Shown here one piece after another: positions 1 through 7,790 of a DNA stretch of 64,000 nucleotides. Source of the DNA: CAZRWD01 sp964603785 (lineage in GTDB: Bacteria; Fermentibacterota; Fermentibacteria; Fermentibacterales; Fermentibacteraceae); assembly GCA_964603785.1 (NCBI GenBank), contig CAZRWD010000002.1, positions 162,545-226,544 on the forward strand, in the 5' to 3' direction. The notes beneath the pieces were generated by a model. The model did no database searches. It was not told the origin of the DNA and was given only the letters and a program-made list of their open reading frames with translations. The position numbers and the translations under genes were made by a program. Position 1 is the stretch's first letter. Every line of letters begins with the position of its first letter.

Positions 1-1130
1 GCCCTGTCGGTGCGCTCCCAGGAGAAGGAGCCGTCATCGCCCGGGGTCCTCCCGAAGTGCCCGAACGACGCCGTCCTCCTGAACACGGGCTTCGACAGGC
101 CGAGGTACTCGATTATCTCGTAGGGCCTCAGGGGGAATATGTCGCGGATCGCCCGCTCCACCTCCCGGAGGTCTCCGACCTTCTCGGTGCCGTACGTATC
201 GAGGCGGAGGGAGACGGGGTCCGGCCGGCCGATCGCATAGGCGACCTGTATCTCGCAGCGGTCGGCCACCCCGGCCGCCACGAGGTTCTTGGCGATGTGC
301 CTGGCCATGTAGGCGGCCGACCTGTCGACCTTCGTGGAGTCCTTGCCCGAGAAGCAGCCGCCTCCGTGGCGCCCCGCGCCCCCGTAGGTGTCGACGATGA
401 TCTTCCTGCCGGTCAGCCCGGTGTCTCCGTGCGGCCCGCCGGTGGCGAACCTACCGGAGGGGTTGTAGAGGAACTCGCCGCTCCAGGGGAGCTTCGGGCT
501 GGAGCACTCGAGCACCGGTCCGACGACGAGGTCGAGCACCTCCCTCCTCATCTGATCGTTGGCGGCGTCGTCCGCATGGTGGACGGACATGAGGATCTCC
601 GTCACGCGGACGGGGGAGCCGTTGTCGTACTCGATGGTGACCTGGCTCTTGGCGTCGGGCCGCGCCCATGGCAGCCTGCCCGCCCTGCGGGTCTCGGAGA
701 GCTTCTCCAGGAGCCTGTGCGCCAGCTGTATCGGGAACGGCATCAGGGCTTCCGTCTCGTTGCAGGCGAATCCGAACATAAGACCCTGGTCGCCGGCGCC
801 CTTGTTGCCCGAGACACCGTGATCGATGTCCTGCGACTGCGAATGGATGAGAATCCTGTACTCGTTCTCCGAGTGGTGGAAGCCCAGGCCCGGCAGATCG
901 TAGCCGATGTCGCGGATGACCTCCCTGGCGACGTCCTCGTAGTCGACCTCGATGGCGCTCTTGACCTCCCCCGCGAGGAGGCAGAAGTTGGTCGTGACCA
1001 GGCTCTCGCAGGCGACGTGCGCTCCGGGGTCCTCCGCGAGGTGGGCGTCCAGCACGGCATCGGAGATCTGGTCGCAGATCTTGTCCGGATGCCCCTCGGA
1101 CACCGACTCGCTCGTGAACAGCTTGTGCAT
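1..1130 (-). CDS. metK: S-adenosylmethionine synthetase (3' end cut by window edge)
   Basis: Makes S-adenosylmethionine from methionine and ATP in the cytoplasm. The N-terminus reads MHKLFTSESVSEGHPDKICD, the family signature. GVSGNKGAGDQG, FGFACNET and the GGAGRHGGG loop follow. 376 codons are present and the frame runs off the window at about FSWERTD, so only the last few residues of a roughly 380-400 aa protein are missing. The ATG at 1130 has GGAGAG seven bases upstream. A SAM-II aptamer and a hairpin with a T-run lie in the leader, so the product very likely represses its own gene. Identification is secure. Confidence 0.97.
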   Translation of the reverse strand, partial: MHKLFTSESVSEGHPDKICDQISDAVLDAHLAEDPGAHVACESLVTTNFCLLAGEVKSAIEVDYEDVAREVIRDIGYDLPGLGFHHSENEYRILIHSQSQDIDHGVSGNKGAGDQGLMFGFACNETEALMPFPIQLAHRLLEKLSETRRAGRLPWARPDAKSQVTIEYDNGSPVRVTEILMSVHHADDAANDQMRREVLDLVVGPVLECSSPKLPWSGEFLYNPSGRFATGGPHGDTGLTGRKIIVDTYGGAGRHGGGCFSGKDSTKVDRSAAYMARHIAKNLVAAGVADRCEIQVAYAIGRPDPVSLRLDTYGTEKVGDLREVERAIRDIFPLRPYEIIEYLGLSKPVFRRTASFGHFGRTPGDDGSFSWERTDR

Positions 1131-1152
1131 TTGCCACTCTCCGGATAAATGG

Positions 1153-1172
1153 AAAACCGCCCCAGGGGGCGG
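1153..1172 (-). terminator. Intrinsic terminator between SAM-II aptamer and metK
   Basis: On the minus strand a perfect 7-bp stem (CCGCCCC/GGGGCGG, two-base loop) is followed by TTTT. It lies 16 nt after the aptamer and 23 nt before the metK start. This is what transcriptional attenuation by a riboswitch would need. The U-run is short (TTTTCCATTTAT), so some action on translation cannot be excluded. Confidence 0.6.
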
Positions 1173-1187
1173 CTGAGGCTCGGTCTA

Positions 1188-1240
1188 CGGCCTTTTAGCT
1201 TTTTTTACCGTGGTTGCAATACGCCCCAAATCACTCCACG
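1188..1240 (-). promoter_or_regulatory. SAM-II riboswitch aptamer
   Basis: The minus strand has a P1 stem CGTGG (1240-1236) and CCACG (1213-1209). The loop contains TGATTTG and CGTATTGCAA, and the 3' part is an A-rich linker, then GCTAAAAGG. These are the invariant blocks of the SAM-II class (GATTT, CGTATTGCAA, GCTAAAA). The loop GGGGC can pair with the terminal GGCC. The known examples use CC/GG there, so this would be a compensatory pseudoknot change. The predicted transcription start (about 1241) coincides with the first base of P1. The gene controlled is metK. Confidence 0.85.
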
Positions 1241-1247
1241 CTGGCAA

Positions 1248-1276
1248 AACATAAACCGGGCGGAGGGCCCGCGCAA
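1248..1276 (-). promoter_or_regulatory. Promoter of the metK leader
   Basis: On the minus strand TTGCGC (1276-1271), a 17-bp spacer and TATGTT (1253-1248). Neither box is perfect, but the spacing is exact and the predicted start at about 1241 falls at the riboswitch 5' end. A perfect 16-bp palindrome (ACCTTCCGCGGAAGGT, 1276-1291) abuts the -35. Confidence 0.5.
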
Positions 1277-1283
1277 CCTTCCG

Positions 1284-1341
1284 CGGAAGGTCCGCAGGGC
1301 GTCACCGGGCTGCGGTGCGCGCCGGCCGCCCGGACCTTCCG
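1284..1341 (-). terminator. Inverted repeat after the carboxyltransferase gene
   Basis: Eleven-base perfect inverted arms (CGGACCTTCCG at 1331-1341, CGGAAGGTCCG at 1284-1294) enclose a GC-rich 36-nt loop. It begins 26 nt after the stop codon of the upstream minus-strand gene. There is no T-run, so this is either a Rho-type 3' end structure or a binding site. Function is inferred from position only. Confidence 0.3.
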
Positions 1342-1366
1342 TCAGCGGAGCCGGGCGATGCCCTGG

Positions 1367-3109
1367 TCAGATGTCGGTGTACTCCGCGGCCTCCCTGTGG
1401 AGGTCCCCGTCCTCTTCCTCCTCGTCGGATCCGACGGTGCTCACGGCCTGCGAGAGGTGCTCGGAGAGGTCGGTCATCGACTCGGCGAACCTGTTCAGAA
1501 CGGCCTCGTCGTGGAGCTTCCTCAGCCTCTCCTCCTCACGCCTCCGGCCCTCCTCCTCCCGCTGCCTGAGGAGTCCGGCGAACTGCTCCCCCTTGAGCTT
1601 CTCGAGATAGGCCTTGCCGGAACTGTCCGGGAAGAGGTAGTAGAGGAGCTTCTCCTGGACCGTCTCCGCTATGGGGATGTCCGAGCCGGGAAGGCACGGG
1701 ATCTCCCTCCTGAAACCCGAGGAGTCGTAGCTGCGCTCGTCGCGGAAGCCGCAGACCCGCTCGCGGTAGTCGGGGTCGATGGGGAACGGCGTCCTCCCGT
1801 AGTAGCCCGCGATGAGATTGACGTACTGGACGGGATTCGCCTCCTTCCCCAGGGCCACGAAGTAGGCCTTCACCCCGACTATCTGGGATGTCGGGGTCAC
1901 GAGGGGAACCCAGCCTGCGGTCGCCCTGACCTCCTGGACGGCATCGAGCGCCTGCCCGAGGAAATCGCTCTTCCCGTCCTTGGCCAGCTGGTTCACGAAG
2001 TTGCTGTACATCCCGCCCGGGATCTGCGACTTCCTGACGGCGTCGTTGGGAGGAGGGAAGCCGCACTCCGCCTCCAGGGCATGGACCGTCTCGAGGGCCC
2101 TGTCCACCCTGCCCGCGGCGAGGTGCTCGATGGTCTTCTCGGCCAGCGGGGCGAGAACGTCCCTCCCGGGCCAGACCGAGCGGTGGACCTTCAGGGAGAA
2201 CCTGGACTCGCACTCCTCGATGGTCTTCACGAGCCCGGCATGGAGCGGGGCGAGCCTCGCGGGGTCGAGGTCGAGCCCGGTCTCTATGCCGAGGAGCTCC
2301 GCGAACAGGGCCACCACCTCGAGGGACGGATGCGACGACCCGCCCGCGAACGGATGGAAGCAGGTGTCTATCCTGTCGACCCCGGCGAGCAGGGCGATCA
2401 CCGCGCTGATGTGCCCGTACCCGGGAGTGCAGTGGGTATGGCTGACTATGGGGACCCTCACCCGGTCCTTGAGCTCGGTGTAGTACTCCCAGGCGGAGAC
2501 GGGATCCTTCAGGCCCGCCATGTCCTTGTCGGAGATCATGTCGGCACCTGCCGCCTCCAGCTCCAGGGCCTTGTCCACGAAATAGGAGGTGCGGTAGAGG
2601 GGTCCGGTGGTGTAGCAGACGGCGCCGTCGAAGATCCCACCCGCCTTGCGCACTCCCTCCAGGGCGGCCATGTAGTTGGGTATGTAGTTGAGCGCGTCGA
2701 AGATACGCATAACGGTAGTGCCCGCACGGATGGCCTCGCTGTTGAACTCGCTCACGATGTCGTCCGGGTAGGGGTCGTAGCCGAACAGGTTCTGGCCCCG
2801 GGACAGGGTCCTCAGGCCGCAGCCATAGGGCCTGGCCAGGTCGGACATGCGCGCCAGGCGATCGAACGGGTTCTCGAAGAGGAACCTCATGGCGCTGTCC
2901 AGGGTGGCGCCGCCCCACACCTCCATGGTCCTGATCCCGCAGTCCAGGATCATGGGCATGACTTCGAGCACCTGGGCGGTGGACATCCTGGTGGCGAGCA
3001 GCGACTGCTGGCCGTCCCTGAGACTCAGGTCGACCAGCTCCACCGGCCCGCGCTCCCGAAGGGTCATCTTCGGTCCGTGGCCTCCAAGCGAGAACAGCTT
3101 CTTGAACAT
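1367..3109 (-). CDS. Biotin-dependent carboxyltransferase subunit (pyruvate carboxylase B / oxaloacetate decarboxylase alpha type)
   Basis: Moves a carboxyl group between carboxybiotin and a 2-oxoacid or acyl-CoA. The TIM barrel is marked by DLSLRDGQQS (about residue 30), the lysine that becomes carboxylated in SDKDMAGL, and the metal-binding SHTHCTPG. The conserved carboxylase domain follows (PGGMYSNFVNQL). About 580 aa long. The C-terminus is a charged helix ending EDGDLHREAAEYTDI, with no MKM biotin-attachment motif, so the biotin carrier must be a separate protein. The start at 3109 is chosen because GGGGGAG lies nine bases upstream; longer frames run towards the preceding gene. Pyruvate carboxylase B, oxaloacetate decarboxylase alpha and transcarboxylase 5S cannot be separated from sequence alone. 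Confidence 0.88.
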   Translation of the reverse strand: MFKKLFSLGGHGPKMTLRERGPVELVDLSLRDGQQSLLATRMSTAQVLEVMPMILDCGIRTMEVWGGATLDSAMRFLFENPFDRLARMSDLARPYGCGLRTLSRGQNLFGYDPYPDDIVSEFNSEAIRAGTTVMRIFDALNYIPNYMAALEGVRKAGGIFDGAVCYTTGPLYRTSYFVDKALELEAAGADMISDKDMAGLKDPVSAWEYYTELKDRVRVPIVSHTHCTPGYGHISAVIALLAGVDRIDTCFHPFAGGSSHPSLEVVALFAELLGIETGLDLDPARLAPLHAGLVKTIEECESRFSLKVHRSVWPGRDVLAPLAEKTIEHLAAGRVDRALETVHALEAECGFPPPNDAVRKSQIPGGMYSNFVNQLAKDGKSDFLGQALDAVQEVRATAGWVPLVTPTSQIVGVKAYFVALGKEANPVQYVNLIAGYYGRTPFPIDPDYRERVCGFRDERSYDSSGFRREIPCLPGSDIPIAETVQEKLLYYLFPDSSGKAYLEKLKGEQFAGLLRQREEEGRRREEERLRKLHDEAVLNRFAESMTDLSEHLSQAVSTVGSDEEEEDGDLHREAAEYTDI

Positions 3110-3188
3110 CCCCACTATCTCCCCCGGGTTGGCGGCATGCCGCGTCGGGTAGCCGGCAGCTCCATATCCAGCGACTCCATGGGACCCG

Positions 3189-4703
3189 TCACGAGGATCC
3201 CCGCTCACGCGCTCCGGTGTGACGACCGGCCAGCAGGTCCCCCCTCGCGAGGGCTGCCGCGATGTCGGGCAGATCCCTCACCTTCCTCCAAACCGTCATC
3301 TCGGTCTTGGTTCCGAATCTGCCCCGCAGGACCCTGAGGATGCCGGCCGCTGCGCGGAGCGGGTGGAACAGGACCCTGCCCAGCCCGAACACGATGTAGG
3401 CCAGGTTCCTGTATATGTCCAGCCTCGCGTAGTCCCTCCTCCAGACCGGGGAGAAGCAGAGCTCGTCCATCTCGGAGAAGCCCTGCAGGAGTTCCTCCTT
3501 CATGGACTCGGTGGCGGGGAAGGGGGTGACGATCGGCATGACCATCTCGTCCGCCCCCGATCTCGCCAGGCGGAAGACGTATGACAGCGTCCGCCTCCTG
3601 TCGAACGGGGTCTCCCCCGGGTAGCCGGTCGCCATGAAGGCGCAGCTCCTTATGCCCAGCCCGCCGGCCTTCCGGAAGAGGCCGGGCACCCGCTCCAGGT
3701 CGGCGGTCTTGTTCATCAGCGCGAGCACCCTTCGCGACCCTGTCTCGGGGGAGAGGGAGATGTACCTGCACCCGGCGCCTGCCATGAGTTCGAGCAGGTC
3801 ACCGTCGATCGTCTCCATCTTGAGACCGCTCGGGAAGCAGAACGACACCGGGTCCTCCCTCGCCGACAGCCCGGCGCAGATCCGCTCGACCCTGGCCCTG
3901 TCGGTGGCGAAGTTCTCGTCCTGTATGTGGAAGTCGCCCACCCCGTACTCCCCGGAGTACCATTCGATCTCCTCCAGCACCCTGGAGGCCGACTTCGAGG
4001 TCCACCTTCCGCCCGACATGAGGGGCGCCTGGCAGAACGAGCAGTGGTACGGACAGCCCCTGGAGGTGATCATGTTGACGTACCTGCCCGCCCAGGGACC
4101 ATGCCCGTAGCGCAGCCTCCAGTAGGTCTCCAGCGGGAGGAGGTCGAACGCGGCGAACGGCATGGGGTCGAGCTCGATGGGAGGAGAGGTCCTCGGGTTG
4201 ATCCTCCCTGGCGCCGCGAGCCCCTCGATCTCCCCGGCGGACAGGCCGGACTCGAGTGCGCGGAGCAGTGCCGGAAGCCTGTTCTCTCCCTCTCCGAGCA
4301 CCACGAAGTCGGCGCCGCCCGCCAGGAAGTCCTCCGGCACGAAGGTGGCATGGTATCCGCCGACGACCAGGCGCGCCTCCGGAAATGCGGCTCTCGCCTC
4401 GGAGAGGAGGGCCAGCGACATCGAGTGCTCCGTCGCGCAGTGCACCGAGATCCCGATGACCTCGGTACCGGGCTCGATGACCCGCACAGCCTCGGCCGGG
4501 GTCAGTCCCCTCGCCAGGTATCTGCGGCGGAACCGGTAGAACCTGTGGGGGGCGAGGCCGTATGCGTCGACGATCCGGGTCTCGTGCCCGGCGGCGCGGA
4601 CGGCCGCGGCCAGATAGGCTATTCCCGACGGGATGCCGGGGATGCTGCCGTAGAGGTCTCTCGCCAGATGGACGACGGGCGGGCGGACCAGGGCTATCCT
4701 CAT
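3189..4703 (-). CDS. B12-binding domain radical SAM protein (1)
   Basis: A 504-aa enzyme. An N-terminal cobalamin-binding Rossmann domain (starts MRIALVRPP; VVGGYHATF at about residue 115) is followed by a radical SAM barrel. The [4Fe-4S] motif is SRGCPYHCSFC (CxxxCxxC). A basic C-terminal region follows. Members of this class carry out methylations, ring contractions and other difficult C-C chemistry; the substrate cannot be told here. The start overlaps the stop of the upstream gene by four bases (ATGA), so the two are translationally coupled. It has the same domain order as its two neighbours but clearly different sequence. Confidence 0.85.
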   Translation of the reverse strand: MRIALVRPPVVHLARDLYGSIPGIPSGIAYLAAAVRAAGHETRIVDAYGLAPHRFYRFRRRYLARGLTPAEAVRVIEPGTEVIGISVHCATEHSMSLALLSEARAAFPEARLVVGGYHATFVPEDFLAGGADFVVLGEGENRLPALLRALESGLSAGEIEGLAAPGRINPRTSPPIELDPMPFAAFDLLPLETYWRLRYGHGPWAGRYVNMITSRGCPYHCSFCQAPLMSGGRWTSKSASRVLEEIEWYSGEYGVGDFHIQDENFATDRARVERICAGLSAREDPVSFCFPSGLKMETIDGDLLELMAGAGCRYISLSPETGSRRVLALMNKTADLERVPGLFRKAGGLGIRSCAFMATGYPGETPFDRRRTLSYVFRLARSGADEMVMPIVTPFPATESMKEELLQGFSEMDELCFSPVWRRDYARLDIYRNLAYIVFGLGRVLFHPLRAAAGILRVLRGRFGTKTEMTVWRKVRDLPDIAAALARGDLLAGRHTGARERGSS

Positions 4704-6196
4704 CGTTCGTCGGGCCGGTTCCCGTTCGCCGCCCCGCAGTCCTGGCATGCACCGGGGGGAACGTCGCCGTAGCTTGCCGTTGCGAGCAGGAGGAAGCCCT
4801 TGACGTACTTCGAGACGTCGAGGAGGCTCCTGATCGACAGGATCTTGCGGATGACCATGCGGGGGTTCACGTAGAAGCGCCTGTGACCCTCCTGGATCAG
4901 GAAGCGGATCTGCTCCTCCGTCATGCCCTCGGGCACGAAGGACACGTTCTTGAAGTTGAACCTGTTCTCCGTGAACTTGGCCGGCTTGAGCCGGCCGCTC
5001 GTCAGCTCGTCGTACACCTCGGTGCCCGGCAGCGGGGTCAGGTTGACGAACACCGCGTAGTCCAGCCCGATCGAGCAGGCGAAGTCGATCGTCTCGAGCC
5101 CCTCCTCGAAGGTCTCGCCGGGGATGCCGAACATGAAGGTGCCGTAGGCCTCTATGCCCGCTCTGCGGGTGAGCGACACCGCCTGCCTGACCTGCTCGAG
5201 GGTGGTTCCCTTCCTGAGCCTGTCCAGGTTCTTCTGCACTCCGGACTCGATGCCGTACAGGATCCTCCAGCAGCCGGCCCTCTTCATCGCCGAGAGAAGG
5301 CGCTCGTTGATGCGGTCGACCCTGGCGTTCACCGCCCAGACGACCCCGAGCCTCCGCCTGACCATCTCGTCGCAGAATTCGAGCGCTCTCTCCTCGGACA
5401 GGGTGAACGTGTCGTCCCAGAAGGCTATGTCCCTGACCCCGTGCTCCCTGCGGAGCATCTCGATCTCGTCGGCGATGTTGACCGCGGAGCGCATCCTCAC
5501 GTTCCTGTCCGTGTGGCAGAAGATGCACCTGAAGGGGCACCCCCTCGCTCCGATGATGTTGGCATGGGGAAGCTTCCTGTAGAACGTCGGGGAAGGGAGG
5601 TACCTGTCGATGTCGACGAGGTGGTGGGAGGGGAAGGGAAGCTCGTCGATGTTCCCGGGAAGAGGTCTGGGCGGGGTCCTGACGAGCCCGTCCCCGTCGT
5701 GGAGGATCAGGCCCGGGATGTCCGCGGGCGACCTTTCCTGCTCGATGGCCGACACCAGATCCCGGATGGTCTGCTCGCCCTCGCCGTACACCAGGTAGTC
5801 GATCTCCGGGCACTCCTCGAAGCAGCGCTCCAGCCAGAGGGTCGGGTGGATGCCGCCCACGGCCATCCGCAGCCCGGGGAAGCGCCTCCTGAGCTCGGGG
5901 ATCATCCAGCGGGAGACCTCCCAGTCCACGCTCGTGATCGTGATCCCGACGAGGTCGGGCGAGATCGCGGCTATCTCGCTGCAGATGCCCTCGAATCCAT
6001 GGAACAGGCCCTCGAGATAGGTCACCTCGTGCCCGTCGTCTATCAGGCCGGGCGCCAGGTAGAGAAGCGACGGGGAGGGCACCACGTTCACGAGCGGCCG
6101 TATGTGGAGCCACCGGAACAGGCGCCTCCTGCGGTTCATGAAGTCGTGCTGGTCCTGTTCCCAGGAGGCGGGCATGGTCATTAGGACAATCTTCAA
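4700..6196 (-). CDS. B12-binding domain radical SAM protein (2)
   Basis: About 498 aa, first gene of a two-gene operon. A B12-binding domain (VGITITSVDW, MAVGGIHPTLW) precedes the radical SAM core with GARGCPFRCIFC. GIESGVQ and FGIPGETFEEG are also typical of this superfamily. The likely start is the TTG at 6196, giving LKIVLMTMP, the usual first strand of this domain; ATGs at 6181 and 6175 would cut into it. A perfect TATAAT lies about 30 bases upstream. The last residues contain a CxxC (GACQDCGAANG), possibly a metal site. Substrate unknown. Confidence 0.83.
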   Translation of the reverse strand: MKIVLMTMPASWEQDQHDFMNRRRRLFRWLHIRPLVNVVPSPSLLYLAPGLIDDGHEVTYLEGLFHGFEGICSEIAAISPDLVGITITSVDWEVSRWMIPELRRRFPGLRMAVGGIHPTLWLERCFEECPEIDYLVYGEGEQTIRDLVSAIEQERSPADIPGLILHDGDGLVRTPPRPLPGNIDELPFPSHHLVDIDRYLPSPTFYRKLPHANIIGARGCPFRCIFCHTDRNVRMRSAVNIADEIEMLRREHGVRDIAFWDDTFTLSEERALEFCDEMVRRRLGVVWAVNARVDRINERLLSAMKRAGCWRILYGIESGVQKNLDRLRKGTTLEQVRQAVSLTRRAGIEAYGTFMFGIPGETFEEGLETIDFACSIGLDYAVFVNLTPLPGTEVYDELTSGRLKPAKFTENRFNFKNVSFVPEGMTEEQIRFLIQEGHRRFYVNPRMVIRKILSIRSLLDVSKYVKGFLLLATASYGDVPPGACQDCGAANGNRPDER

Positions 6197-6230
6197 GAAA
6201 CACGCCCCTGATGGAGTCTGCCGTCCGGGG

Positions 6231-6260
6231 ATTATAGGCCCGGCGCGAGCGGAGGGGCCA
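6231..6260 (-). promoter_or_regulatory. Promoter for the minus-strand radical SAM pair
   Basis: The minus strand carries a perfect TATAAT (6236-6231) with a weak TGGCCC 18 bp upstream. The predicted start at about 6225 leaves a 29-nt leader before the TTG start at 6196. The divergent gene begins at 6317, so this short region must serve both directions. Confidence 0.45.
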
Positions 6261-6316
6261 GCTTTCACTGGCGCCGGGTCCGGACCGGAGTTATAGATGC
6301 CCACCTGGAGAAGAAG

Positions 6317-7738
6317 ATGAGAATCACGCTCGTATATCCCCCCTATGGCACGGGACATCGCTCGAAGTACTTCCCCTTCGGCATGGCCTACGTCGCCTCC
6401 GCGCTCTCGGCCGCCGGCCACGAGGTCTCGGTGGTCGACATGGAGGGGTCCGACCTCGATCTCGACAGGGCCGTCGACATGGTCTGCCGTCAGCGGCCCG
6501 ACATGGTCGGGCTCGGCGGAATGGTCACGCGGTTCCGCTTCGCCCGCAGACTGGGCACGGAGATCCGCTCACGGCTCCCGGGGGTCTTCATGATCGCCGG
6601 TAACAGCGGTGCGACGACCCTTCCCGGCATCTATCTCGATTCCTGCAGGCTCGATGCGGTAGTGTCGGGCGAGGGTGAGGTGACCACCGTGGAACTCGCG
6701 GGCAGGCTCGAGTCGGGAACCGACTGGAGGGAGACGGCGGGGCTCGCCTTCATGGAGGAGGGCAGGACCGTCCGCTCGGCTCCGAGGGAGCCGATCGCCG
6801 ACCTCGACTCCATCCCATGGCCCGCCTGGGACCTGTTCCCCATCGAGAGCTACATCCACAGCCACGACCACAGGGGAAGGCTCACGAGGCACATGGAGGT
6901 GGTCGCCAGCAGGGGCTGTCCGTACGAATGCGTCTACTGCTACAGGATCTACGGCAGGAGGGTGCGCAGGCGGTCACCGGAGTCGATAGTCGAGGAGATC
7001 GCGGAGCTCAGGCGGAGATACGGCATACGCTACACCGGGTTCCCGGACGACCTCTTCACCAGCGACAGGGATTTCGTCACCAGAACCTGCGCCCTGATGA
7101 GGGAGAGGCTCCCCGGCATCCGCTGGTCCTGCCTGGGCCGGGTCAACACGGTCGATCCGGAGATGCTCGCGACCATGAAGAGGTCGGGCTGCTACTGGAT
7201 AAGCTTCGGGATCGAGTCCGGGAGCGCACGGATGCTCGAGGAGATGCGCAGGAAGGTCACGCCGGAGCAGTGCCTCGAGGCTATCCGCATGACGAGGCGG
7301 GCAGGCATCCATGCCGAAGGCAGCTTCATGATAGGGATGTTCGGAGAGACTCCGGAATCCGTCGCCGAGACCGTCGAGTTCTGTGCCGCCGCCGACATGA
7401 CCGCCCCGATGCTGTACGTCACGCCCTACCCCGGCACGGCCATATTCGAGAGGGCCGTGCAGGAGGGCCGCATCCCGGACCTCGAAGGATTCCTCGAGAG
7501 GATGAACGCGGCGGACGAACTCCTGGTGAACCTGACGGACATGCCTGACGCTGATCTCGTCGAGCTGAAGAAGAGGGCGCAGCGGAGGATCGGCCTGAGC
7601 TACGCGCTCAGGAGGCCCCTGACCCGCATCCCGAAGCTCCTCCTGCGGCATGTCCTGCTTCCCGGGCCGCGCCGGCTCCTTCGCCGTGCCGCAGGGGCGG
7701 TCGGCATTCCGATCGGGAGAAGGGCTGTCGGGACTTGA
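6317..7738 (+). CDS. B12-binding domain radical SAM protein (3)
   Basis: A 473-aa enzyme divergent from the other two. The B12-binding domain starts MRITLVYPPYG. VASRGCPYECVYC is the CxxxCxxC cluster motif at about residue 200. SFGIESGSA and IGMFGETPESV follow. The C-terminal 40 residues are very basic (RRPLTRIPKLLLR), perhaps a membrane-surface or RNA contact. GGAGAAGAAG gives a good ribosome site. The neighbourhood of three such enzymes suggests one multistep modification pathway, but no substrate gene lies beside them. Confidence 0.86.
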   Translation: MRITLVYPPYGTGHRSKYFPFGMAYVASALSAAGHEVSVVDMEGSDLDLDRAVDMVCRQRPDMVGLGGMVTRFRFARRLGTEIRSRLPGVFMIAGNSGATTLPGIYLDSCRLDAVVSGEGEVTTVELAGRLESGTDWRETAGLAFMEEGRTVRSAPREPIADLDSIPWPAWDLFPIESYIHSHDHRGRLTRHMEVVASRGCPYECVYCYRIYGRRVRRRSPESIVEEIAELRRRYGIRYTGFPDDLFTSDRDFVTRTCALMRERLPGIRWSCLGRVNTVDPEMLATMKRSGCYWISFGIESGSARMLEEMRRKVTPEQCLEAIRMTRRAGIHAEGSFMIGMFGETPESVAETVEFCAAADMTAPMLYVTPYPGTAIFERAVQEGRIPDLEGFLERMNAADELLVNLTDMPDADLVELKKRAQRRIGLSYALRRPLTRIPKLLLRHVLLPGPRRLLRRAAGAVGIPIGRRAVGT

Positions 7739-7763
7739 CCCGGTTGCCGCCCGGTCGTAGGAA
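7735..7763 (+). promoter_or_regulatory. Promoter of the hexapeptide-repeat gene
   Basis: TTGACC (7735-7740), 17-bp spacer, TAGGAA (7758-7763). The -35 overlaps the stop codon of the preceding gene. A transcription start near 7770 would lie after the ATG at 7767. This favours the TTG at 7791, which has a strong Shine-Dalgarno sequence. Confidence 0.45.
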
Positions 7764-7790
7764 ATCATGCCTGACGAGGAGGGAGGGGTC

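Noticed and set aside
1214..3337. Long plus-strand open frame opposite the carboxyltransferase
   Set aside because: Antisense shadow of a gene with clear catalytic motifs; composition is typical of GC-rich antisense frames.
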